64,000 nucleotides of DNA. Origin: Fusarium oxysporum f. sp. lycopersici 4287 (Eukaryota; Ascomycota; Sordariomycetes; Hypocreales; Nectriaceae). Of this stretch, positions 33,735-46,048 are shown piece by piece (position 1 is the first letter of the stretch; each line of letters begins with the position of its first letter). A program made the position numbers and the translations under genes. The stretch is taken from the NCBI RefSeq assembly GCF_000149955.1, contig NC_030992.1, positions 2,345,477-2,409,476 on the forward strand, written 5' to 3'. Under the pieces are notes generated by a model. The model did not search any database. It worked only from the letters and a program-made list of their open reading frames with translations, and was not told the origin of the DNA.

Positions 33735-36700
33735 GAGGATACCTCGACAAGAAGTCAAGGAGGAGACCAAAAAGTCACGACGGAAGGGCCGTAGCGAGCT
33801 TTTGTATCAATGCGACAGGCAGCAGCTGTGTATGGGTTTGAAGACGGGTGAAAATTATGGGAGCGGGTGCCAAGTTTGCGAGAGATGTGGCGCAGGTGAG
33901 GCTGACGTAACTGGAAAGTAGGTTTGCGGATCGGACAATCGGAGTCGGGCGCAAAGGGGTTTGATGATGTGGCCCCTCAGAACAGGCCAGAACCAGAGAG
34001 GAGTTTGGGTCAACCAGCGACAGTAAGGACAAATACTCAGAGCGACAATGTGCCGGAAGAGAGAGAAGAAAGAAGTGATCGAGCGCTAGCGAAAGCCTCG
34101 ACTTTGTGGCCTCTGAGAGACAGCAAACAAAGAAGTGTTTTCTTTGAGAGGGAGAGTGTGTTGTGAATGAAGAGGGAGGGAGACGAGACGAGACGGGAGA
34201 GCGTGTAAGAGGGAAGATTAGGTGGGTTGTGGTAGTGAAGCAGCAAAGAGAAAGGTGGGAAAATGGGGGTGCAGGCGCAAATGAATGTGCGAAGAGGAAA
34301 ATCGATAACACATGGGAGGGAAGGTGCGTCGAGGGGGAAGTGGAAGTACAGTGTAGGTGCAAGTGGAATTGATGCTGCTGTTGCGGGAGTCTGACACGAC
34401 GTCGAGGGAAATGGGGATAAAGTCAAACTGGAAGAAGGAGAAAGTGGGTGGCACTTGCAGTGTGCGTGATGAGAGCACCTCAGAGTTCAGTCCTTCACAG
34501 TCAGTACCCGAGAGTGACGCTTGGGTCTCGGTCTCTTGTTTTGGTGCTGCTTGTGTACTGGGTTTCCTCCCTGATTGAATGAGCGATCGGCCAGAGACTT
34601 GATTTGATTGAACGGCCGACTGAGTGCCCACAAAAAGCAGACCTGAGGCGAAGCTGTCGAGCAGGCTAAAACAAGCCTAGAAGTCAAGGGAGTCAAGTGC
34701 TGGCAGGCTGTTGGTGGGTACGCAGGGGCGAAATTGGGGTTTTCTGGGTCCCTTTGGGGAGTGGACCATCAGCCAAGCATGGAAGGAGCCAGGGGATTGT
34801 GATTGCGGTACGACGACGGCCAGAAACTCAGAACCATCCACTAATAAATGCAAGCTGGATCACTTGGCCCTGACAGCATAATGGAAACATCGAATCTTGA
34901 ACGCTGACTTATCTAGTACCTTGTGATCCCTACCAAGACTGGCAGATAGATTGTCATAAAGCAATTAAAGAAAAATGTGGTTTTGTGGCGGTCAAGTTGG
35001 TTGTTTGTTGCTTCAGATGAGTTTCGCCGTTTGTCTCCTGCTATGATCCCAGTCACTTCCCGGCTTGTTGGCAGTGATAACAAACAAGTGCCCAATTAAC
35101 TCAGGACTGGACAGGAAGAGATCCGTCAGATCCAGTCGATGGCCTAGTCCGAGCTAGTGCAGACTGCTGCACATGTAGAGACAATGCTTCAACATATGCA
35201 GTTTCAAATACTTATGCGCTTCTCAAGTAGCAACTCCTAATCGTGATTCGACGAACAGCCCGGAAAGACCTGAAGAGCCTGGGACTGCCTGGGAATGCGC
35301 TTCAAGGCACCTGTTCAGGTACAAAACACTACCGTATATACTTCTACTCAGAGGATTTGGCTGCAATCCCAACAACTTGGAGTAAAGCATGTTCCAAACC
35401 TAAATCCATCTTATCTCGCGCTTGGCAGCTACACTAGCTACTAGGCAGGTTGCCTGAAAACTGCCTCGCTTGATGAGATCTGACAGGACTGTCTTGCTCA
35501 TTAGTTCTCTTGGGGCCTTGGAATGTTTCTTCGCCTGTCTGTCTCACCCATCACATGCTACTGGTTTTGAATCTGGGCAATCAGTCCTACACTTGACTTC
35601 GGGACGAGTCTTGGACGTCTGACAATGCAACCATCAATGAGACACATTTGGTTAGAACGAAACAGGATGGTGTGTAGGTTGTGGGTCTATCTCTCTGTAA
35701 GTTGCTGCAGCCACTTCCAAGCAGCTCGCTTATTTTCCACTTGGCTTGGAAGCCAAGCTGTAATTGTTTAGACTGTGCTAGTGTCCTGTGTCTGTACCTT
35801 AACATGAGTGGCTTTCTCTTAGAAGCCTCACTCTGGTTGGTTATTGCGTCCAAATCTGGTGCAGGCTCCTGCATCTCTCAGGTTAAAGTATCAACAGAAA
35901 CTGCAACATTTGAGTTACTATCATCCGGTGAGCGTTGCGGGAGAACCTCGTCCATGCTATGCAAGGCTGTAAATTGAAAGCTAGGTGATGGGGGATTTTG
36001 AAGCACGATGAGGTGATTCTTTTGGGTTCCTCAGGAGCTACCCTCAGCCCCACTAGGTGACTCTGGTCCAAATCGTCATCCATGACATCTTCAAATGGGA
36101 GTGCTGCTCGTAAAATGGTCACTCATCTGCTCATCTCTGCTAGAGGGTAATGGAGGGAATTCTGATATGAATAAATTGGCGAAAGAGATTTAGTAAGGTT
36201 AACATTATCTCGCCTGAGCTGCCGAAGAGTCAGACTTAGATAAGCCGAGCTGTGCTTATGCGTTCAAGATCTCAACACGACTTTGGAGTTGTGGCGCAAG
36301 CCCTGCCAGCCACTTTTTACCATGTTCCAATCTCAAATCTAGCAATCATCCACAATGAGTTGCCTTAGTGAGCTGTCTCTCATTGCATACAGCCACGTGC
36401 TTCTGAGGTTTGGTCCCAAAGGGACAGCCTACTGAGTTGAGGAAATCACCTTACAAAAGAAATGTAAGGGGGGAAAAAAGGGAAGCTCATGGTGCCTTAC
36501 CAATAACTGGAACTCTTTGAAGGTGCTTACGTAGACTACCTACCTACCTTAGGTAGTGCATTCTGGCAAACTGTCCTGTGAAAGATTCTTCGAATGTATT
36601 AGGTGTTAAGCAAGGTACAAAGTGCCAAGCATTTGATCCAATGAATAAACGCCTCTGTACTCCAAATCTACACCAAGTACGGACTTGCATGTGCCCCGCA

Positions 36701-36774
36701 AAGCTCAAGTCCCGGACTGCAACTTTTCTATCCGCTAGAGCCACCTCGTTCTTTTAACATTTTCACTCACAAAG
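33735..36774. promoter_or_regulatory. 3-kb intergenic region AHC1 / Alba-like gene
   Basis: The first 700 bp are strongly purine-rich on the plus strand, that is pyrimidine-rich on the AHC1 sense strand, and are probably its long leader. No gene is recognisable beyond that. TACCTACCTACCTTAGGTA lies near 36538 and CACGTG at 36394-36399. Confidence 0.4.
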
Positions 36775-37407
36775 ATGCCCACTGCAACATCCAACCATGC
36801 CTCTGGCAAAAGGAAGCCAGATACGAATGTCTCCAAAGATGCCCATTTGCCGAAGCGACCCCGAAACAACGATCCTAAGACTCCAATACCAGCTCTGCTA
36901 GCTCCCCACGAAACCATCATCGCCGAGCTCAACTCCAAATATGACATCCTGCCTGCTTCAGTTATCTCGTCGACGCAAATCAAGAAGCGCATCATGCAGG
37001 TCGCAAATCATATAATAACCCAAGGCGACCGCCCTCGAGTAGCACTGCTGTATGCGCGAACCGCCGATGTCTGCAAGCTCATCACAGTGGTGGAAAAATG
37101 CAAGCGGATTGTCATTGAAGAAGGGAGAGCATATTATCAGTACAACCAGCTATTTGACCAACCAGAAAAGTCTAAAAGCAAGGATATTGTTGAAGAGACA
37201 ATCCTTGAAAAGAACATCCAAGAAGACAATGATTCCGACAACGACGATTTCGAGGTTATGCACAGCCGATTTGAAGGCGCAGTGTTACCTCAGCCCTCTC
37301 CACGATCTGTGAAGTCAATGAGGATTTTCCTTTCGACTGTGCCCATACAGGAATTGAAAATAAAGAAGGGTGTTACGGTCCAGTCTGGTACAGCCAAGCA
37401 GGCTTGA
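36775..37407 (+). CDS. Alba-like nucleic-acid-binding protein
   Basis: Intronless, 210 residues from the ATG at 36775. The N-terminal 45 residues are basic (KRKP, PKRPR), suiting a nuclear protein. The central part (VISSTQIKKRIMQVANHI, then RPRVALLYARTADVCKLITV) fits the Alba fold: a first strand, helix, strand and a second helix that carries KxIT. An acidic linker (about 145-165) leads to a last strand (MRIFLSTVPIQEL). Alba-domain proteins in eukaryotes are mostly RNase P/MRP subunits or RNA-binding proteins. I cannot decide between an Rpp25/Pop6-like role and another. Confidence 0.7.
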   Translation: MPTATSNHASGKRKPDTNVSKDAHLPKRPRNNDPKTPIPALLAPHETIIAELNSKYDILPASVISSTQIKKRIMQVANHIITQGDRPRVALLYARTADVCKLITVVEKCKRIVIEEGRAYYQYNQLFDQPEKSKSKDIVEETILEKNIQEDNDSDNDDFEVMHSRFEGAVLPQPSPRSVKSMRIFLSTVPIQELKIKKGVTVQSGTAKQA

Positions 37408-37747
37408 TACAATCCCCATAATTCTACTCTGTTCAGGCTGTTTTGTCTACCTTTATGTTTAAAAATACTTCAATGAACCACTCCAGGGATGGTTTATGGT
37501 TGAGCAAGCCATATAGCAAATCACAAGATACCCAGCGCAAGTAAATATAACATTCTGCTTTTATTTGTGCCGCTATAATCGTGCAATACTGTGTAAAGAA
37601 AATTTGTGATGTCCCGGCTCTAACGCCAATGGCCCAATACACCCTAAGACTCCATTCCCCGCAGAGCCATTCCCGCCTCTTCCCATATCAGCGGCCATTA
37701 TATTCCGTTAGTTGACTGCAACCGCTGTAGTGATGTCCAGTGAGTCT
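37408..37747. other. Convergent intergenic region
   Basis: 340 bp of 3' flank between the Alba-like gene and VTC1; nothing else seen. Confidence 0.4.
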
Positions 37748-38213
37748 CTAGTTGCCATTGTTCTTGGACTTGTCGGTGATTCGGAGGACAAAGTTGACAA
37801 TGACGGCCAGTAGAAGAATGATGGCCAGAACGGTGGGACCAAAACGGTCATCAAAGCCAGCCTGGCCCTTCATTCTTATAGACTTGGCTCGCCAATGGTA
37901 CGTCACCAATGCGTATATCATGGTCAACATAGCGACGCCAGTGAAGAGGAATGCAGAGATGAAGGCGACTCTATCACCGAAGTTAAGCATGCCGATGGCG
38001 AGGGCGCCGAGGATGACGGTGAAGTTGAGCCATGACAGGAAAGTTCGTTCGTTCGCGAAGAAGACCTTGGGTTCGACGCGGGTTGGCAAAGCAATGCGCT
38101 TACCTAGAAGACATGTTAGATAGAGCAAGATAACCAAATGTCAATTGCGAGATTCAATGGGTACTTGGGGCGGACGTACCGGGAGTGGTCTGAAGGAGAG
38201 GTTGGGAAGACAT
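37748..38213 (-). CDS. VTC1: Vacuolar transporter chaperone Vtc1 (polyphosphate polymerase subunit)
   Basis: Small membrane subunit of the VTC complex, which makes polyphosphate from ATP and moves it into the vacuole. Two exons (38180-38213 and 37748-38103) around a 76-nt phase-1 intron give 129 residues, matching yeast Vtc1 (129). The splice forms [20 protein letters not shown] followed by [10 protein letters not shown], the DUF202-type signature. Three transmembrane helices follow (about 36-56, 63-85, 104-124). A CACGTG element lies about 340 bp upstream, consistent with phosphate-responsive control. Identification is secure. Confidence 0.96.
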
Positions 38214-39541
38214 GTCGGAATTGCTCGAAATTGGCGAGGTTTTATTGTTGACAGCTCCAGTAGCGAGTGTTGTGAACCCGTTAGCGAAGGAAGGAGGAGG
38301 AGCGCTGCCAAGTAAAAGTAAAACTGGTCGTTCTTGAGAGGGGATGAGATGATGCTCAATCGGTAATCCTAGTGCGAGCGATTGGCGAATGACTTCACTT
38401 GACCAAAATATGTTTGTGATAAAGAAAAGGCCCAAGTCGTCTGTTTATGTACGACATGGACTGGACTGCCGAAACGAGGACGAGACGCTCGCCCCACTTC
38501 TCGGTGTGTGTTCCTGTAAGTAGCAAGCTTGGATCCTGCTTCGAAGAGCACGTGGCTCATTGGTTGGACACAATAGCAGCACGCGACCGCCCTATCAACT
38601 GCAGAAAACTTAGCATTCAGAAGCAGGTACGGATACAGGTGCCGCCGGATCTCTCTTGAATTCCTTCCTGATTACATGGAATCACCAACCTGTACACCGA
38701 TGATAGATCACATGTTCTTTACAGCTTTTGATAAATCTCTTAATCTCGTAGACCTCACTTGGAATGACGAGTCATTTCGAAGGCAACGGTGATTTTGTTA
38801 TTCTTAGCAATGCTTACTGGTACCATTGAGACACACCGGATCAGTGCGCAACTTCATATCCAAAAGGAGATACTGGAGATCAGGTTGTGTCGCATTGGGT
38901 GTCTTTAAAGGGTTAGAGTGAATAATATGAGCAGCAGCAAATGAATGTTGATTGTTGTCTTAAGTTATCTCTTGTGCGGGATACACATGTAGGCACAAGA
39001 GTGCGATACCTTAGTAATGAAGACCAAATTATATCGAATTTTAGAATAAGATCTTGCATTCTAGATCAACACCCTTATCTCAAACTATCTAGCTCTACAA
39101 TACCGTAGGTAGCTATTGTTGTCAACGATCGATTGCACTCAATATTGATCACGTGCCTGACTGGCTCCCTTGTCTGGGTGGTAGGTAGCCGCTATAGAAA
39201 GACAATCTGACACAGACTGAGCTAGAATCATCATGATAATAAAATGGTCCCGATTATGGATAGTAAATAACTAGATTTGGTTGTCTTGACCATGAGAATT
39301 GCTCACAAATGCTTCTCTCGAGCGCGAAGCATGATGAAAAAAAAAAAATTAAGGTTGTTGTTACTGAAGGTGCTAGCCATGGTTTGTGCATGAATACATA
39401 AACCGGTTCCTCTGATAACGAGGCTTGTTTTTGTTTACCGACCGTTTTCTACCTGTCCAATCCGATCCACGACGCCATCCATCATACATTAACTCAGCTC
39501 CAAACCATCCTCTCAACCCCAAAACGACACCAATCTCTACA
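38214..39541. promoter_or_regulatory. Divergent region VTC1 / dynein light chain
   Basis: 1.3 kb between divergent starts, with two CACGTG E-boxes (38549-38554 and 39150-39155). The last 100 bp before 39542 are pyrimidine-rich. No gene seen. Confidence 0.5.
38549..38554. promoter_or_regulatory. CACGTG E-box, candidate Pho4/NUC-1 site
   Basis: Context GCACGTGG, the high-affinity form of the Pho4/NUC-1 site, 336 bp upstream of the VTC1 start. VTC genes are PHO-regulon members in yeast. Regulation here is inferred; a 6-bp palindrome occurs by chance about every 4 kb. Confidence 0.4.
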
Positions 39542-40213
39542 ATGGCCACTCCTGTATGTGCACAAACGCTGAAAGGATCCTCTATCCGTGCAAGAGTTAA
39601 TCTTTATCCAGCCGATTCCCGCCAACCGCCTCAAGCAGATCGCTACTGATGTACGTCGCCCATTCATCTCTGCTTACCGCCAACCACAAGACGGCCGCTT
39701 CTTTCGACGCGTGTACTAATCACAACAATTACAGGCCTGCAACAGCGCGATTGGAAGCGCTGAATTCTACGATCATGCAAAGACCGAGCAATGGAACTCG
39801 ACAATTATTGTAGGTTGAAGGCACAACTCTACACAGCGTTGTAGTCGAAATATTGACCATGAATGCAGAGCTCTGTTCTGAAAGCCGTCATCTCTGAGTC
39901 AACCCCCGAGGGCGCTTCTGCTCCCTCGTTCAAGTTCGCATGCAACAGCACCATCGTGCAGCACCTCGTCCCTACGTCCGCCCTGAACAAGCCCCGTGGT
40001 GGCACCGAGATCAAGGCTGAAGAGCCTCACATTTCTACCAGCTCCGAAGCGACTGCCACTGACGGAAAGCCCCATGTCGGTCGACGAGGAATGCACAGTG
40101 CCACAGGCGCCTACTGGGATGAGAAGAAGGACGGCATGTGGACCTTCAAGTATGATGGCGGTGAGGGCAAGGGCCTCGACGTGGTCGTTATGCTCATCTG
40201 GGTCGCCATTTGA
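39542..40213 (+). CDS. Tctex1-type dynein light chain
   Basis: Light chain of cytoplasmic dynein. Four exons (39542-39553, 39612-39650, 39735-39809, 39869-40213) give 156 residues. The first coding exon is just 12 nt (Met-Ala-Thr-Pro). The joined sequence reads IPANRLKQIATDACNSAIGS, then WNSTII and FKFACNSTIVQ, followed by the C-terminal strand WTFKYDGGEGKGLDVVVMLI with the family's W-x-F and V-x-x-I-W pattern. Three of the four exons are under 80 nt, so automatic annotation could easily miss the start. An inserted Ala/Glu/Thr-rich loop (about residues 85-110) lengthens it compared with human DYNLT1 (113). Confidence 0.9.
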
Positions 40214-43200
40214 ACTACCAGGCAGGCGACGAACGGTCAGGTGTTTTCGTCTTGTTCTGGCCCCAAGTCTGCTCTCTGCGGACGTGGATGGCACCCTAAT
40301 TCAGCTATGGCGTTGAGGGACTTGGGAAGCGTGACATTAGGAATACGAAGGGTATGATGAGGCTTCCGGTCAAGCTATCCGCCGACAACTTGAGTATTCA
40401 TGCAGACCTTGGATGTAAAAATACGCTGGAGTTGGTAATATTCTCCAATACCAGAGGACTGGGATCAGCCAAGTTTCTTCTTTTCATGGAACTGTATGCT
40501 TTGCCGACCTGAGGTTGGAAATATATAACTAAAAGACTGTGTTTTCACACACCTCTTGATGATCAATGGTCTTTTGTGCTTCGTTGTGTTTGCTCGTCAA
40601 CATTTTTCTCAACAACCATCGCAGCAAATACTCCTCTGTTGTCCTCAAGAACATAGCCAAGTTACAAAATTGAGCTCGACTATGGTTGTCACGGGCAGTA
40701 TTCCCGAGGCAATTCATGGATGATTGGAGGTTTGCTGCTTGGTGTCGTAGCCTATCAAGCGATGCTTCCTCATCTCGTCTCGTTCACCAGGATTACGCTC
40801 CCAGGAAGCATGACGAGCCTCACAAGTCAAGGGGACTTTGTCATCTTGCAAACAGTTCGCTGTCGCCCCGTTCTCACTATGTTGCTTTATTCAGCACATT
40901 GTCTAGTGTATTCAAGAAATGTCCTTCTGCGACCCTACCAGCGTACAGTTGGCAGACTTTTTGTCAATCATATATATGTATCGACCAAACGAGTATTAAG
41001 TCAGCACAAGCTACGACCAGAAACCTGGTATTATCTTAAGTCTGGTTTATTCTGGCTTTATACATCTTTCTTGGCAACTGTTCTCATTTGTCCAGAAGAG
41101 TGATCACAAGATCATAGACTAATTCTTCAGGGTCACCCGTATGACGAAAGTGTGTAGGCCATGAAGTTACAGTGAATTATATAGAGATGCTACACAGCGA
41201 ATGTTTCATGGGATTTGGCAATTGCCTGAAACACAAAGAATACAAACAAGACGGTACGAACTGAAACCTGATGTAGGGGTTAATGAGCTTCCGAGTCTAA
41301 TGCAATGCTCAGATCAAAGTATTCAGCTATGGATGGTATGGATGGTATTTATATTGAAGTGCCGCCAACACCGCCAATTCTTTCTACCTATCCAGGCACC
41401 ACGTTGTGATGTCGATGTGGCTTGCAGTCCCGTCTCACAATGGGAGTAAACAGCCAGGGTTGGGCAAAGAATCCAAGCTTGTTCCAAATGTACCCTTCAC
41501 TAGAGAACCTTGACTCAGGTTTAACACGACCGAGTCAACGAGCGACATTGGCCATTTCAACGATTCCCAACATAATAGCACCTTGCTTGCTGGTACTTGA
41601 TCTTCTTGAAGGTAGTTCTTAAGCTTGAGCCTAATGACCTTCCTTTCAAGCAAGTATTAGGCGTCATATAAGGTAGTGTGTGATTCTATCCAGTTCCAAA
41701 AACTGTACGCCTACTATCGTCAAATACCCTGATTGGCACGAATCCGATTATTCAGAATCAGGAGATCTTACATGCTTGGTCCCCCTATCTGGTAGCATCA
41801 GATAATCTCACCACTGAGCAACACCATGATCCGTGTATGGAGACCTCAGATCATAGCATGCACCAATCGAGAACGGAAACAATGGCGGCTCTTGGGCGTG
41901 GTTCGTTCGCGCCATTCCGGTTAATACATGCATAAATGTAACCCAAGTTGGAGCACCAACGATCCATACCTGCATCTTTGGGGTACACAAGTAGCGGTGC
42001 TTGCTGTATAGTCACTACATAGTCGTGTGAGGAGGGAAGCTCCGATTTCGAACTCAGGGGGCTCATCATGTTGCAGGCTTGCTTGAGAGCAACCACAGAC
42101 ACGGTTTACTTCGCATGGCTTCATTGTGCACGGGGAAAAGCCGATATCATACGAATGTATAGTCAACTGGTATATGGAGGAGGTGGTGGTACACACCTAC
42201 GAAGTGCATTGATGTCTGCAACTTCCTGTGCATGTCTTTGTGGGGGCCATGTGTGGTTTCTAACTGCAGTAAATACGAAAGACGGATGAATTTGAAAGAG
42301 CCGCAGCACATACGAAGAGGAGAGAAAACAGAGCCAGTGAAGAATGATGCACTAGGCGAAACGACTTGCAAGAGATTCTAAGGCAGCCAAAGAAATGTAC
42401 ATGCACCACCATGAATTCAGTACAGTTGGAAATCGGAGAGCCCGACTATCAAGATGATTACTCTAGTAGAAGTCTCCAAAATGGCCATGAAGCCTTAGTG
42501 AGTAGACAGCAGTTTCATCTTCGCCTGCCGACAGTGATATCGTACTTCCAAGAGTCAAATTTCCGCTCCTAGACTCCCATTTCAGCCCTCTGTGGCTGAT
42601 TGATCTCTTCGCCAAAACCAATGACAGCATCGAGACTTTTGTCGAGACCTTGCACGACCCTGACTTAAGATCGGTCCCGGTCCGCTCCCAGCGGGGTTCT
42701 CCGGCCCCGTGCCTTTGAGTTGAGGGGACATGGCCGGGGTCAATCTCCATAATGACGTTGATACTGGGGTTATTAGCGCTCCCATAAACGCCATGGGTTT
42801 GATAAAGAGTGTGCTTGATGATCAAAAGGCAGACACTCAACAGAGAGTTGGATGAGTCGACGCCGCTTGTTGCTACCGCGTTGCACAGTTAAAGTTAGTT
42901 GCTGCAAGATTAGTTGTCACCCCTTCTGTCTGCATCATGTCCAAGGATACCCCTCCAAGAGAAGACAGACTTCTCGTGTGTTCGCGAAGCTTGGAACATC
43001 TGGAAAGGGTGCCTGTCAGGCTCAATCTAGGCATGATTTGCCCCCACATGACACACTGCACGACACGACATCACAATCGTCTGGGGAAGGGTTTTCACTT
43101 CTTCCCGTCATACGATGATAGACTAAATACCACTGAGTATACCGGGCCGGTACGCTGCACAACTCTCGAGTTGTGTCTATGCAGTTGGAGTTGGTGTTGC

Positions 43201-44033
43201 GTTTGATGGACCATATGATCAGCAAAGAGGCCCCACGCCAATTCCTATCCATAAAACATGGATCCATGAAATGATTTTCGAGTTGCCACCATAACTTGAA
43301 TCAGGGTTCCGGTATCGCGGCCACTGGCGGGTTTCGGCATCACCATGTCATATGGCCAGTAAGACAAGCTAAAAAGAGGCTGCGAGGCAGAAAAGAAAAA
43401 GTACAGAGCAAAGAAGCACACAAGCTTCGGCTGTGCCTCAGACAAACTAGCCAGACCAGAATTAGCTTATCATGGTTTTTTCCCGGAACTCTATGTCCCT
43501 AGGGTGCCAGTTAACCCCTGGACGGACAAGGACAGAACTCGAATTGGTTAATTCTGGTCCCGGGACCCATCACACCACCCCCCAAAACCAAGCAACGGCA
43601 TCCACCGACCTTCGGACTCCGACCGGCTCTTGGAAGGCCTGCCCGGCCTTGTCGTCTATCCATCGTCAACGTTTTTATAACCGGTCTACGTCGCCACTCC
43701 TTTCAAATTTGTCTTTGCCTGGCTCTTTAAATACAGAACTTCAACTTACGCACCCTTCAACTGCTCATGAACGTGTTAGTGAGGCTCTCACTTCACCGAT
43801 ATACATACAACCGACACCGGTACAACATCGTCAACGCAACATAGGAGACAACTTCCTGGAGTGGATCACTTCCCCTCCCAGTTCACCGCGTCTCCTACGA
43901 TATTACATCACAAGCAATTGTGAATATCTTCAAAAAAGTACTGCCATCAGCAACGCCGCTCCTGGGTTTTGACCTCAGCCGCATTTAGCATTTACCCAAC
44001 GGAAATATACAGCACCATTTTTGCCAACCAACC
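40214..44033. other. 3.8-kb region without a supported gene
   Basis: Contains scattered short ORFs. The largest are a hydrophobic 127-codon frame at 40720-41103 and a frame at 43472-43972 in the presumed leader of the F-box gene. Neither resembles a known family. No repeat, tRNA or transposon ends were recognised. Confidence 0.4.
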
Positions 44034-44954
44034 ATGGTTCAATTATTGGCTGATCCCGCATTCTCGCCCGCTGGAACACCAACACACGAGGGTACTAATG
44101 GGCCTCTTATGAAGCGTCCTGGCCTTGGCAGGACTGACTCTTCAACGCCAATGACCAGGGAAGAACATGCCAAACGAATGCAGGAGCTCAACAAGAAGAG
44201 AGGATTGATGAGGGCACCCAGAAGAGGTTGGTCAATGACTGACTACCAAGGCGACCATGTTGCCGGGTCGCACTCAGGTGCTTCTCACATTGAGCGACAA
44301 GCACCCATTCCCGAAAATGAGTCGCCTCCTCCATCCACGCCTTACCAGCACCCAACTCCCGAAGTACCATCCGAGGATAAAGCGGCCCAGCTTCCTCATC
44401 GGCCGAAGTTGCCTCCTCCTCGTCGCTCATACTCTGTAATGGATTATGAACCAGTTCCTCAGACACAACCACAGCCCCCCAAGGATCACACACTGCTAGA
44501 TCTTCCTTCTGAGCTTCATTACACCATATTCGATCACCTTGATCCCATTGACAGCGTTTGCTTCGGCCTCACAAACTCCAACTTCTACGAAATTCACCGA
44601 CGACTTCACGGCACAGTTCCTCTTTCCAGCCGCTACTCTGGACCAAACGACATGGAGTGGGCTTGGCGAGGAGCTGGCCCCCTTGTCCATCGACATGAGC
44701 GAAACCCTGAAAAGGAGGATCCTATGGGGCAGATGCGTGTCAAGGGCCAGGTGTACTGCAGAAAGTGTGGCATTTCGCGATGTGAGCTGCATCGTCACCT
44801 CAAAGATTGGATGGGTGACGGTTATGAGTACTGCTCCATCAAGGAGATTTTTGGCAAGCCCGCAGGAGAGGATGCAAAGCCATACTGCTACATGAAGTCG
44901 CCGAAAAACCCGCACCGATGTGGACGTCACGGAGGAAAGCAGGGTACACCATAA
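44034..44954 (+). CDS. F-box domain protein with duplicated RRx(W/Y)S motif
   Basis: Single exon, 306 residues, ATG at 44034. The N-terminal half is disordered and Pro-rich. It carries two similar short motifs, RRGWSMTDY (63-71) and RRSYSVMDY (130-138). An F-box follows at about 154-190 (LLDLPSELHYTIFDHLDP, then SVCFGLTNSNFYEIHR), which would bind Skp1 in an SCF ubiquitin ligase. The C-terminal part has Cys/His pairs (CRKCGISRCELHRHLKDW, later CYMKSP and HRCGRHGG) that could bind zinc. Target unknown. Confidence 0.8.
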   Translation: MVQLLADPAFSPAGTPTHEGTNGPLMKRPGLGRTDSSTPMTREEHAKRMQELNKKRGLMRAPRRGWSMTDYQGDHVAGSHSGASHIERQAPIPENESPPPSTPYQHPTPEVPSEDKAAQLPHRPKLPPPRRSYSVMDYEPVPQTQPQPPKDHTLLDLPSELHYTIFDHLDPIDSVCFGLTNSNFYEIHRRLHGTVPLSSRYSGPNDMEWAWRGAGPLVHRHERNPEKEDPMGQMRVKGQVYCRKCGISRCELHRHLKDWMGDGYEYCSIKEIFGKPAGEDAKPYCYMKSPKNPHRCGRHGGKQGTP

Positions 44955-46048
44955 TGAACCTAGACGACAGCAAATTAAGATAAACGATATGATACAACAA
45001 CTCACCCCCATGGGGGTATGACGACATGAAAGCAAAGACCAAGCAAGACAAAGACCTGGATCTGCTTAATTTTTTTTGGGACACCTATAGGAGCGTTACT
45101 GTTTAAAGAACTTTTGATTTCAGGGTTATTCTCTCTTGAGAAGTGGGCATTTTGGATAATGGATGCTGCGTTTTAGTCAGATCATGGACAGCAAACATCA
45201 GGAGGGGTGCGCACCAAAAAGGAAAGTGCGGAAAAGAGCTTTCTCATATCATAACATGACGCAATGAAAACATTTCTGATATCATGAGCGTGTCTTATCG
45301 TTACTCCAAGGTCGATGAGACCGTGCTGCCTTATTTACGCAGATATCTGGAATTACTGTGGAGCAGGAACACTGCTAGATATCGATCTACGGTAATAATT
45401 ACCCCTGTAGTTAACTTCAGACGTCATGGACCACTGTTCTCGACATACACACTTCATCATTGAACTACTGGAGCTTACATCTGATAATCCAATTAGTATG
45501 ATGGAATAGATCGAGAACATCTAGGCGAAGGGAATGTCATTCAAGCTGTTACCAGTAATACTGCCTGTGGGCTTGCTATTGTCAGGATCAGGGCAAAAGG
45601 GAAAATAGACACCACGACACTCTGATTTATCAACTTTACAATGTCACAAGCAAGGTCATCTTTGTAATGCTTTTATTTTTATACACCTGTCAGCTTACTT
45701 CCAATAATTCTTTCAAAGTCGTTGTGTGCACAAGGAGCTATTGATATGAATCTGTTTCCGCCATATCTCTTTGTCTAACAGTTGTGAACCTGATGTTTGC
45801 TCCTCTGGCCTGCTCTACTCTAATCTGACAGATCATGCAACAATGCGCCGACCCAATACCCCCCAAAAAAAAAGAAAGAAAAAAAAAGAAGATGTTCATC
45901 TGTATCCAAGAAATATCCCTTTATCACGATGCAAATTACCCAATTCCTTAAACGCCGATCCCACGAAAGGGATTACAAAACACCACTCATGATCTTGTTC
46001 CACTCCGGTTGATAGTAGTGAGAAGTGCACGTCGAGTGCTATCGCTGC
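44955..46048. other. Convergent intergenic region
   Basis: 3' flanks of the F-box gene and the glycosyltransferase gene. An A-rich tract (A9GAAAGA9-like) lies at about 45865-45890. No gene seen. Confidence 0.4.

Noticed and set aside
33775..34362. 195-codon minus-strand ORF
   Set aside because: Pyrimidine-rich leader of AHC1 translated into Ser/Leu/Pro; low complexity.
40720..41103. 127-codon hydrophobic plus-strand ORF with an ATG
   Set aside because: No known family, and no splice or leader features; kept only as a remark in the gap description.
43472..43972. 166-codon plus-strand ORF ahead of the F-box gene
   Set aside because: Pro/Ser/Thr-rich composition of a 5' leader; the first strong protein features begin at 44034.
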